A DNA stretch of 6,458 nucleotides from Candidatus Woesearchaeota archaeon CG08_land_8_20_14_0_20_47_9 (GCA_002763335.1 PEYS01000197.1:1-6458); one strand, 5' to 3'; numbered from the stretch's first letter, positions 1 through 5,158 are shown. Translations and numbers: made by a program. The notes: generated from the sequence alone by a model not told the origin.

Positions 1-2
1 AA

Positions 3-521
3 ATGCAAGTTGCCTTTGAACCTATGAGACAAATGGCTGAGAGATTCCAGCAATGGAACGAAATTATGTTTGAGAGACTCAAACCTACTCTTGAAGTAAT
101 AAGGAAAATTCAGGAGAATCATAAAGAAGGCAAAGCAATCAGAGGAGAAATTATCACTTCCGTAATTGACTTAGACGAGATTCTTGAAGCAATAATATTG
201 AAAAAATATGTCAAAGAAGAACTGTTTGATGAGTTTACAACAAATATGCTGAACGACGAATCATGTTCAAGTTTCTTAAAATATAAAGTAGTTGCTCGTT
301 CACGACTTTTTGACAAATATGAAGGATTGAAAAAGAACATTCAGACATTGCTAGAAATAAGAAATATAATAGCACATTCAAAATACCAACCAACAGTTCA
401 AACAGTGGAGATATTGCATAAAAATGAGGTCAAAGATATACAATCATTAAAGAAGGAATTTGATTCTCTATTTGAGGATACTATGAAGAAACTTCAAGAA
501 GTGTTAGATTCTATAAAATAA
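3..521 (+). CDS. HEPN-like helical protein, possibly 5'-truncated by the window edge
   Basis: The 172-residue reading begins at an ATG two bases from the window edge, so the true start may lie upstream. The protein is predicted to be almost entirely helical, soluble, and rich in Lys and Glu. Residues 120-125 read RNIIAH, which fits the R-x4-6-H signature of HEPN domains with the usual polar residue after Arg; in active members this motif is the RNA-cleaving site. The preceding helix (about 100-119) and the earlier helix around residues 48-75 (Glu-Ile-Ile...Asp-Glu-Ile-Leu) match the general layout of HEPN four-helix bundles. HEPN proteins often act as toxins or in defence, but no partner nucleotidyltransferase or antitoxin is visible here. 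The gene is more AT-rich than the lipoate operon. The family call rests on a short motif and architecture; a non-nuclease helical protein is the main alternative. Confidence 0.6.
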   Translation: MQVAFEPMRQMAERFQQWNEIMFERLKPTLEVIRKIQENHKEGKAIRGEIITSVIDLDEILEAIILKKYVKEELFDEFTTNMLNDESCSSFLKYKVVARSRLFDKYEGLKKNIQTLLEIRNIIAHSKYQPTVQTVEILHKNEVKDIQSLKKEFDSLFEDTMKKLQEVLDSIK

Positions 522-713
522 GACGCCCCCTCGTTTTCCGTTCGTAAAAGCCCCTGCCCGTTTCGTCAGAAAAATCTTTGGGTGTAGCGACAGCGAAACC
601 GCTTAACCAATGTTAGACTTGTTTGCGAAGCAATGAAGTTATCGTTTTTCGTTGTAAAGGTTAAGCGAAGGATTTTTCAGTTTCGTAAGCAACCCCTCTC
701 AATTTAGGGGTGG
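522..713. other. Intergenic stretch with a bipartite inverted repeat
   Basis: No convincing gene is seen here. A 9-bp perfect inverted repeat (CGCTTAACC at 600-608, GGTTAAGCG at 659-667) is flanked outward by a second imperfect pair (567-579 and 668-680, 11 of 13 positions complementary around an AAAAATC core). Inside the loop is a small TTGC-GAA-GCAA hairpin (623-633), and at 692-709 there is a CCCCT/AGGGG hairpin. This could be a structured RNA, a decayed palindromic element, or the untranslated region of a flanking gene. I cannot decide which. Confidence 0.3.
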
Positions 714-754
714 GTGGTCGGGGGACTGCCGAATTCTGAATTACGCTTAACAAG

Positions 755-765
755 AAATAAATATT
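755..765 (+). promoter_or_regulatory. Putative TATA box for a leaderless small membrane gene
   Basis: The AAATAAATATT stretch is centred about 25 bases before ATG 786 and 20 before ATG 780. That is the usual archaeal TATA-to-start-site distance if the transcript begins at or near the start codon. No Shine-Dalgarno sequence is seen before either ATG, which agrees with leaderless translation. Confidence 0.35.
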
Positions 766-779
766 CGCTTCTACTCCTG

Positions 780-956
780 ATGCATATGAGTGGTTTTAGG
801 GGACTCCTTCGCGATGTACTGATAATCTACGTCTGTTTTAGGCTTATCTTTATCTGGCTCTTCGGGGCGCCATTTACCCCTGGCCTTGGGATACTGGTTG
901 TCTTTCTCTTTCTGTCATCAGCCTGGTTTATGCTTGAGCGGGCAGGGGTGTTGTAG
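780..956 (+). CDS. Small two-helix membrane protein, function unknown
   Basis: This is a 58-residue protein when started at ATG 780 (56 from ATG 786). It has two strongly hydrophobic stretches, about residues 14-30 and 38-54, joined by a short Gly-Ala-Pro-Phe-Thr-Pro turn. Arg residues lie before the first helix and Glu-Arg after the second, the pattern of a small integral membrane hairpin. An in-frame GTG at 714 would give 80 residues, but the extra segment looks like untranslated sequence and the TATA-like element at 755-765 would lie inside it. I do not recognise a family. It stands alone between two repeat-rich intergenic stretches. A chance hydrophobic ORF cannot be excluded, but the clean two-helix layout argues for a real gene. 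Confidence 0.5.
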   Translation: MHMSGFRGLLRDVLIIYVCFRLIFIWLFGAPFTPGLGILVVFLFLSSAWFMLERAGVL

Positions 957-959
957 GCA

Positions 960-978
960 GCGTAACTTTACACTGGTC
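960..978 (+). repeat. 19-nt repeat, half of the palindrome at 5624-5662
   Basis: GCGTAACTTTACACTGGTC occurs here and again at 5624-5642. In the second place it is the left arm and part of the loop of a perfect 13-bp palindrome; here the right arm (TGTAAAGTTACGC) is absent. It starts 4 nt after the stop of the small membrane gene. It is probably the end of a mobile element. Confidence 0.6.
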
Positions 979-1132
979 TGCGACCTCATCTTTACCCACT
1001 CTTGCTAGTCTTGGTCAGGTCACAGACCGGTGGCATGCTGCAAGCAGGCGCCAGTACGAAGTGGTTTTTGACGCTCAGAATTCCACTCATGACCTGCGGT
1101 TTGTTTGAAATGCTACGCATTTCTAACATGCC

Positions 1133-1153
1133 AAAAATTGCAGAGCAATTTTT
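1133..1153. terminator. Perfect 9-bp hairpin flanked by T-runs, terminator-like
   Basis: AAAAATTGC-AGA-GCAATTTTT is a perfect palindrome with a 3-nt loop, giving a stem that ends in five T's on both strands. It lies about 70 nt beyond the minus-strand relE stop and about 180 nt beyond the plus-strand membrane gene, so it could end transcription from either side. Archaeal termination relies mainly on U-runs, so the hairpin may instead be a transposon-end feature. Confidence 0.3.
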
Positions 1154-1168
1154 AAGCATTTGAGCACA

Positions 1169-1210
1169 CAGAATTCCACAGGCCACTCATCAAAGATAAG
1201 TGGAATTCTG
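1169..1210. repeat. 11-bp inverted repeat CAGAATTCCAC/GTGGAATTCTG
   Basis: The arms at 1169-1179 and 1200-1210 are perfectly complementary around a 20-nt loop, and a third direct copy of the left arm lies at 1076-1086. The palindrome begins 12 nt past the stop of the interrupted relE gene on the minus strand. It could be a terminator for that operon or part of an element end. Confidence 0.5.
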
Positions 1211-1221
1211 TTGTTTATAAA

Positions 1222-1609
1222 CTACTGCTCGTCCTTATGGTACAGGTCTAGGAAGATTACTTTATCCTCACTGTCCATGTAACGAAAATCTGCTGCTCGG
1301 GGCTATCCCCGACTTAAAAGTCGGGGCTTTACGCCCCTCGCTTCGAAACGCAGATTTTCGGACTCAAAAGTTCTCGCCCTAAAGCGCGAGCTACCCACGA
1401 ACTTTTGAGTATGAATAAGACAACCTGAATGGAGGTATATAGACTTCTCTTGTCCCTTTTCTGGAATACTTCATGGGTTTTCCAATTTCAGGGTTATCTC
1501 GAATTTTAATAAGTTGTTTAATGATCTTTTCTTTTAAGGCTTTGTCTTTAATTTTGGAGAATATTTTTTTAAAGGTTGAATGAAATATTGCATTTACCAT
1601 TATTGACAT
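1222..1609 (-). pseudogene. relE: RelE/ParE-family toxin gene interrupted by a palindromic element
   Basis: The 5' part (1609 to 1411) encodes 67 residues with RelE-superfamily features: an N-terminal basic helical pair (FKKIFSKIKDKALKEKI), then NPEIGKPMKYSRKGTREVYI and FRLSYSY. It then runs into a 130-bp element and stops at a TAG inside it. The missing C-terminus is readable past the element at 1278 to 1222: MDSEDKVIFLDLYHKDEQ, the typical family ending. Removing 130 bp (1281-1410) rejoins the two parts in frame as an 85-residue protein, the normal family length. RelE toxins are ribosome-associated mRNA nucleases paired with an antitoxin; none is seen here. I chose the ATG at 1609 over an in-frame codon at 1654, because the latter would add residues that merely overlap lplA. 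This ATG comes 1 nt after the lplA stop (TGATATG), suggesting translational coupling. As it stands the toxin lacks its last strands and is probably inactive. Confidence 0.85.
1281..1410. mobile_element. 130-bp two-hairpin palindromic element, copy 1 (inside relE)
   Basis: This is a non-coding element with two adjacent hairpins. Arm 1 spans 1283-1360: an 11-bp outer stem (CGAAAATCTGC/GCAGATTTTCG), an inner GGGGC/GCCCC stem (1299-1303, 1333-1337), and an 8-bp tip CCCCGACT-TAAA-AGTCGGGG (1307-1326). Arm 2 spans 1362-1410: a 12-bp stem (ACTCAAAAGTTC/GAACTTTTGAGT) with a CTCGC/GCGAG inner pair. Identity with copy 2 covers 1279-1412 (134 bp, no differences seen). It interrupts relE so that its removal exactly restores the frame; the boundary is ambiguous by 2 nt because GT occurs at both ends. 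It encodes no transposase. The layout, two hairpins with no obvious long target duplication, recalls palindrome-type MITEs mobilised in trans by IS200/IS605 Y1 transposases; that assignment is inference. Confidence 0.85.
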
Positions 1610-1610
1610 A

Positions 1611-2345
1611 TCAGCGCCTGTAATTCCACTCCCGGCTCTTGAACTTTGCCTCATACATAGCTGTGAGGTCTTCCTCTCCTTGGGTTAGGCTTCCCTCTTT
1701 AAATTTCACCTTAAACTGCTTCTCAAAGCCCTTTCTGAGAGCCAGATGTATCCTCTCAAGTGGTATGTTCCCTGCAACTGCCTCTACAGAGGTTACGCGC
1801 TCCTCAACAGCCTTGATAAGCTTATCCCTCAGCTTCTCATCAGGAACTTTAAGAAGGGAGAACATTAGGGGGGTGTCAACCGCTAATAATAATGTCCCGT
1901 GCTGCAGCATTACACCCCCTCTCCTTGTCTGGGCGCTCCCTGATATCTTTTTGTTGTTAGCGATAATATCATTGATTGCCCTGAATTCTGCTTGTATGCC
2001 GAGGAGGACCAGGCCTTCAACAACTGCCCCGCATATAAGCCTGTATGACTCTAGAATATCCCTTGGCACCATGCTCTCAGGCAGGGTGAGGCTGTACGTT
2101 ACCTCTCGAGCGTGGAATACTGCGCCTCCGCCTGTTATTCTCCTTACTATGTCCACGCCCTTTGCCTTGCACCTGTCAATTTCTACCTCGTCATTTAGGC
2201 ATTGAAAGTAGCCTATTGACACTGCGCTTGGCTTCCAGGTGTAAAGCCTGAGGGTCGGTTTTCCTGTTGTTAGCAGTGCCTCGTCCTTGCCCATGTTTCT
2301 GAAGGCATCTGCCTGCCTGTCTATTATCAGTCTCCACTCATCCAT
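1611..2345 (-). CDS. lplA: Lipoate-protein ligase A, catalytic subunit without accessory domain
   Basis: This enzyme activates lipoate with ATP and transfers it to a lysine of acceptor proteins such as E2 or GcvH-type proteins. The 244-residue protein starts MDEWRLIIDRQADAFRNMG, the usual archaeal LplA opening. Motifs seen: RRITGGGAVFH (residues 68-78), the nucleotide/lipoate-binding signature; IND at 124-126; KKISGSAQTRRGG (132-144) with K133 as the likely catalytic lysine; and LQHGTLLL (147-154). The catalytic cysteine of the LipM octanoyltransferases is not seen at the expected place before IND. The length matches archaeal and split ligases that lack the C-terminal accessory domain; here that domain is fused to the upstream gene. 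I chose ATG 2345 because GGTGA lies 5 nt before it, over a GTG at 2393 that would add 16 atypical residues. The gene lies 51 nt after the oxidoreductase-LplB stop, in the same operon. Confidence 0.92.
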   Translation of the reverse strand: MDEWRLIIDRQADAFRNMGKDEALLTTGKPTLRLYTWKPSAVSIGYFQCLNDEVEIDRCKAKGVDIVRRITGGGAVFHAREVTYSLTLPESMVPRDILESYRLICGAVVEGLVLLGIQAEFRAINDIIANNKKISGSAQTRRGGVMLQHGTLLLAVDTPLMFSLLKVPDEKLRDKLIKAVEERVTSVEAVAGNIPLERIHLALRKGFEKQFKVKFKEGSLTQGEEDLTAMYEAKFKSREWNYRR

Positions 2346-2350
2346 TGGCG

Positions 2351-2355
2351 TCACC
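2351..2355 (-). promoter_or_regulatory. Shine-Dalgarno GGTGA deciding the lplA start
   Basis: GGTGA (read on the minus strand) lies 5 nt before the ATG at 2345. It matches the archaeal anti-Shine-Dalgarno sequence and has the same spacing as the site before the gene starting at 6210. Confidence 0.6.
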
Positions 2356-2396
2356 GCTACTAAGTTGAAAACTTTGACTAACCTCAACTTCACAGC

Positions 2397-4073
2397 TCAA
2401 TCGGAATTCAAAGTCTTCGATATAAGCCTTGAGATTGTCTCTGTGTTAAGGCCGATCAGGGTGAGGTTTTTATCGCGGACAACATTGTTGAGTATCGATA
2501 AGATGCTGTTGTATTCAGCCTTTTTTCCCCTTAGCGCCTCTTCCATTAAAGCCACACCCTCTTCTGGATGGACAAAGAAGTCCCCGTTTATCTGCACCTC
2601 CCTTACAATGCCTTCCCTTACATCAAAGCTCAGCCTGAGGAGTTTTCCGCCAGCTTCCTTGTAGTCAATCCTCTGCATCATGCCTTGACCCGCCTGATGG
2701 CCCTGGCTGCTGGAAGAGCACATTCTAATGGCAAGCTCTGCTGTCCTCGTCAGGATGTCATAGGCCTCTGACACCCTTGGACAGTATGCGAGCTGCACGT
2801 CAGCAAGCTGCATTACAGTCATTCCTGCAAGCAGTGCTGTGCTCACCACGTTTATGTGGGTTGCAGCGCTTGCACCAATGGCCTGCGCTCCAATGACCTT
2901 GCCTGTTGCAGTGTCAAATATCAGCTTGATTGTTATCCTGCCTGAGCCCTGAATCCATTCAGGCTTGTCATTCCCTGCAAGCCTTACAGATGCGAGGCTG
3001 TACTGTTTCTCAGGTATGCTGTTTGCACCCTCTGATGTGAAGCCTGTTGATGCAACCTCCAAATCACCAATCCTTGAGACGAATGTTGCGCAGTTGCCAG
3101 GGTATACTGCATTGCCTCCTGAGGCGTTTATCCCTGCAACCCTGCCCTGCTGAATCGCTGTTGTTGCGATCTGCACCATGCTTGGCCTTCTGTCAATAGC
3201 TGAGAAGCTCTGTGCGCAGTCCCCTGCTGCGTATATCCCCTCAGCAGAGTGCATTCTCTCATCTGTTACAATGCCCTTCTCAATGTTCAGGCCTGCTTCT
3301 GCTGCAAGCTCTGTGTTTGCCCTTACCCCTGATGCCAGCACTAGGGCTGAGGGGTTGAACTCCTCGCCGCTAACCCTTATTGACCTGAGCACCTGGTTGC
3401 CACTATCGCCAATGCCTGCTGTTACTGACTCAAGCCTTGCGCCAAGGCGCATCCTAACGCCTATTGTGCCAAGGTACTCCTCAACCATCTTCGCCATGTC
3501 AGGGTCGAGTGCATTTGGGAGCAGGCTGTTCTTCATCTCAATAAGCGTGGTGTCAATCTTGTGCTGCTGCAAGGCAGCTGCAAGCTCAAGGCCAATAGCG
3601 CCCCCACCTACTATTATTGATATGCTGCCCATATCCTTTATATGCTCTCTTAGCTGAGCCGCTATCTCAAGGCTGCCAAGTGTGAACACCCCGCTGCCTA
3701 TGAGGGAGTCAAGCCCCTTTACAGGGGGTATAAATGCCTCTGAGCCTGTTGCTATTATCAGGCTGTCATACCCCTGTTCGAGATTGCTGTTATCCTTCAT
3801 GTTCCATACCTTTACGATTTTTTTCTCGCGGTCAATCTCCTGGACCTCGTGCTCCAGGAGCTTCTTCATACCCATGCTCTCTGCCTTGAAGTCGTGCTTC
3901 AGGCTTTCAAAGCTCTTAACGCATCCCTCAAAGACAAAGGGTATGCCGCACGGCGAGAACATGTCATAACTACGACGTTCAATAATGGTTATCTCGCTCT
4001 TAGGATCATTCCTTATTGCAGCAAGGGCTGCACTCATGCCCGCGCTTCCAAGACCGATAATGACGATCTTCAT
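2397..4073 (-). CDS. CoA-disulfide-reductase-like flavoprotein fused to an LplB lipoate-ligase accessory domain
   Basis: The 558-residue protein has two parts. Residues 1-450 form a pyridine nucleotide-disulfide oxidoreductase: FAD motif GLGSAG (7-12); single active-site Cys42 in SPCGIP, as in CoA-disulfide reductase and NADH oxidase rather than the CxxxxC of lipoamide dehydrogenase; ATG (108-110); NAD(P)H motif GGGAIG (156-161); second FAD motif GIYAAGDCAQ (279-288); and a dimerisation domain (about 320-450) ending CPRVSEAYD (431-439). A Ser/Gln/Gly linker (452-464) leads to residues 465-555, with GGKLLRLSFDV, then REVQINGDFFVHPEEG (491-506). That is the signature of LplB, the C-terminal accessory domain of lipoate ligases, needed for lipoate activation in split archaeal enzymes. 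The next gene is lplA, so the two products should form one ligase with an attached redox module. A GAGGGGAT ribosome site precedes the ATG. Domain calls are strong; the electron acceptor (CoA disulfide, polysulfide, oxygen or a lipoyl disulfide) is open. Confidence 0.88.
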   Translation of the reverse strand: MKIVIIGLGSAGMSAALAAIRNDPKSEITIIERRSYDMFSPCGIPFVFEGCVKSFESLKHDFKAESMGMKKLLEHEVQEIDREKKIVKVWNMKDNSNLEQGYDSLIIATGSEAFIPPVKGLDSLIGSGVFTLGSLEIAAQLREHIKDMGSISIIVGGGAIGLELAAALQQHKIDTTLIEMKNSLLPNALDPDMAKMVEEYLGTIGVRMRLGARLESVTAGIGDSGNQVLRSIRVSGEEFNPSALVLASGVRANTELAAEAGLNIEKGIVTDERMHSAEGIYAAGDCAQSFSAIDRRPSMVQIATTAIQQGRVAGINASGGNAVYPGNCATFVSRIGDLEVASTGFTSEGANSIPEKQYSLASVRLAGNDKPEWIQGSGRITIKLIFDTATGKVIGAQAIGASAATHINVVSTALLAGMTVMQLADVQLAYCPRVSEAYDILTRTAELAIRMCSSSSQGHQAGQGMMQRIDYKEAGGKLLRLSFDVREGIVREVQINGDFFVHPEEGVALMEEALRGKKAEYNSILSILNNVVRDKNLTLIGLNTETISRLISKTLNSD

Positions 4074-4079
4074 GGTTTA

Positions 4080-4087
4080 TCCCCTCA
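4080..4087 (-). promoter_or_regulatory. Ribosome binding site for the oxidoreductase-LplB gene
   Basis: Read on the minus strand, a GAGGGGAT purine run ends about 6 nt before the ATG at 4073. It is a reasonable Shine-Dalgarno and supports this start, which also puts the GxGxxG motif at residue 7, the usual distance for the family. Confidence 0.5.
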
Positions 4088-4143
4088 TTCCCTGGTTGAG
4101 AAATGGTGTGTACTGGGGGTTTATTAAGGTTTGTGATGAGGGG

Positions 4144-4153
4144 CTTTATAAAG
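4144..4153 (-). promoter_or_regulatory. Palindromic TATA box, probable promoter of the lipoate operon
   Basis: CTTTATAAAG is a perfect palindrome with the core of an archaeal TATA box. On the minus strand it predicts a transcript start near 4120, giving a leader of about 45 nt that contains the GAGGGGAT ribosome site. Being palindromic it could also serve the plus strand, but the separate TATA-like site at 4206-4214 is better placed for that. Confidence 0.5.
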
Positions 4154-4205
4154 GCGCAAGTAAGTAACAGGCTGATGGCAACTCTAGAGTAATGAATAGG
4201 ACAAG

Positions 4206-4214
4206 ATTTATAAG
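4206..4214 (+). promoter_or_regulatory. TATA box for plus-strand transcription
   Basis: ATTTATAAG, preceded by a purine-rich ACAAG, has the look of an archaeal BRE/TATA pair. The expected start of transcription is about 4235-4240, directly at the ATG at 4241. This would make the mini-ORF there leaderless and give the 162-aa gene at 4424 a leader of roughly 185 nt. Confidence 0.5.
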
Positions 4215-4240
4215 TAAATTCGTTTTACACAGGTTACGCA

Positions 4241-4451
4241 ATGTATCAGAACAATCTACAAGAGGTCACAATCACTGATGCAGAAAAATAGGTTATTCAA
4301 TTAGAGGAGTGATAGAAAGCCTAAAAAACTATACATGACCGAAAGTCACGTAAGGCGAGGCTTTTATTACAGGTCCTTTACAGCAAATGCAAGTCTTAGG
4401 TTGACCAATAGAGGCGTTCTGAGATGTCACGGGCAGGATGGGGCGATTTAG
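4241..4451 (+). other. Leader with two tiny ORFs, possibly a decayed gene
   Basis: From the predicted transcript start, ATG 4241 opens a 16-codon reading (MYQNNLQEVTITDAEK) ending in TAG at 4289. Its frame would continue VIQLEE to a TGA at 4313. A second reading, open from 4305 with an ATG at 4335, gives 38 codons (starting MTESHVRRGFYYRSF) to TAG 4449 and overlaps the start of the 162-aa gene. A nonsense change and one frameshift would join the two into one small protein, so this may be a relic. Alternatively it is a regulatory leader for the downstream gene. Neither reading is recognised. Confidence 0.3.
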
Positions 4452-4912
4452 AAGAAATAATCTTTGGAGAGAGCTCAGAAAGAGGGGGATATACCCCAGC
4501 TAAACAACGAGCTAACCAGGATAAAGGGGATTATAGGGGAGAGATTATGCACGAATTAAATCGCTATGATCCTGAAGGAAAGTTTACCCCAGACTTCCTT
4601 AGGTTTGTACGTAGAGAATTAGGTATTGAAGAAAACGAGATTAGAGATGAAAAAGGAAATCTTACAATCACATTCTTTGAGGCCCTTGATGAAAGGTTTA
4701 GAAGAAGGAAGGTCAGTTTTCAAGATCGACGCGGGAGATGGCGTACCAAATGGACTCGTTATTATACTTCTTATTATTTAAGCATTAAGCACGATAACGA
4801 GTGGCGGAGACGTCATCAAGGATACCATGAAATTGGTTACGAGCCAATTCTATTGTTAGAGTTTTTCCGGGGACCACTAGAAAAACATTTAGGTATCCGT
4901 CAGCATTACTAA
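4424..4912 (+). CDS. Basic protein of unknown function, 162 residues
   Basis: I do not recognise this protein. It is soluble and very highly charged. Residues 1-45 are polar and probably flexible; residues 55-90 look helical (FLRFVRREL, then FFEALDERF). Residues 92-131 are strongly basic with many Arg, Trp and Tyr (RFRRRK, RRGRWRTKWTRYY, EWRRRHQ), suggesting nucleic-acid binding. The C-terminus is hydrophobic-acidic (PILLLEFFRGPLEKHL). No Cys is present. A GAGG at 4411-4414 lies 9 nt before the ATG, a weak ribosome site. The gene is the only substantial ORF in its stretch and points away from the lipoate operon, separated from it by two divergent promoters. Nucleic-acid binding is only suggested by charge. 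Confidence 0.6.
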   Translation: MSRAGWGDLEEIIFGESSERGGYTPAKQRANQDKGDYRGEIMHELNRYDPEGKFTPDFLRFVRRELGIEENEIRDEKGNLTITFFEALDERFRRRKVSFQDRRGRWRTKWTRYYTSYYLSIKHDNEWRRRHQGYHEIGYEPILLLEFFRGPLEKHLGIRQHY

Positions 4913-5144
4913 TTCGAGACTCACATCATTATTGCCTAATCCTAACCTGTAACTTCCTGATTCAATTTAATTACTCTAGATTTTGATGGGGAAACTGGAT
5001 GAGTTTGCTTTAAACAAACTTGTTGTACAAGAGCGGGAGGCCAAGTAGATTCCGAGCAAGCCCCTAACCCACCACACTTTGTTTATTTCGCTGTTCTGCA
5101 GTGATAAAAAAGCAAACTTTTTAAACACTTGAGCATCCCACTAT
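4913..5144. other. Intergenic stretch before the broken 71-aa gene
   Basis: No convincing gene is seen. A 20-codon reading (ATG 4986 to TAG 5046, MGKLDEFALNKLVVQEREAK) has gene-like composition but no ribosome site, and could be a relic. A CTTTTTAAA (about 5117-5125) resembles a TATA box for the gene at 5159. Confidence 0.3.
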
Positions 5145-5151
5145 GGAGGTG
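5145..5151 (+). promoter_or_regulatory. Strong Shine-Dalgarno GGAGGTG
   Basis: GGAGGTG is a full match to the archaeal Shine-Dalgarno and lies 7 nt before ATG 5159. It shows that the small, now frameshifted ORF was a genuine translated gene. Confidence 0.75.
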
Positions 5152-5158
5152 GATCAAG

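Larger units (their letters stand above)
957..1221. other. Hairpin-rich intergenic region, likely remnants of mobile element ends
   Basis: No convincing gene is seen. The stretch contains, in order: a 19-nt sequence also found at 5624-5642; a 12-bp near-perfect inverted repeat (975-986 with 1017-1028, one mismatch); a 7-bp hairpin (1107-1123); a 9-bp hairpin (1133-1153); and three copies of CAGAATTCCAC (1076-1086, 1169-1179, and inverted at 1200-1210). Such density of unrelated palindromes suggests nested or decayed terminal sequences of mobile elements. A Cys-rich 64-codon reading on the minus strand (992-1186) crosses these palindromes and is probably accidental. Confidence 0.5.

Noticed and set aside
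119..340. 73-codon minus-strand ORF in the first gene
   Set aside because: Antisense of the HEPN-like coding region; Ser/Phe-rich shadow.
714..779. GTG start extending the membrane protein to 80 residues
   Set aside because: The added segment would contain the likely TATA box and reads like untranslated sequence; ATG 780 or 786 is better placed.
992..1186. Cys-rich 64-codon minus-strand ORF
   Set aside because: It runs across several palindromes and an element end, lacks a ribosome site, and has no recognisable pattern.
1639..2205. 188-codon plus-strand ORF opposite lplA
   Set aside because: It is the antisense shadow of lplA, whose strand carries clear ligase motifs; the plus reading is Ser/Pro/Leu-rich without any motif.
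2287..4167. Several plus-strand ORFs of 60-159 codons opposite the oxidoreductase gene
   Set aside because: All lie antisense to a long ORF with FAD, NAD and LplB motifs, and none has gene-like composition or a ribosome site.
4183..4980. 11-bp inverted repeat TCTAGAGTAAT/ATTACTCTAGA around the 162-aa gene
   Set aside because: Several 11-bp matches of this kind are expected by chance in a window of this size, and nothing else marks these points as element ends.
4986..5048. 20-codon ORF (MGKLDEFALNKLVVQEREAK)
   Set aside because: Gene-like wording but no ribosome site or promoter and too short to support alone; noted within the intergenic entry.
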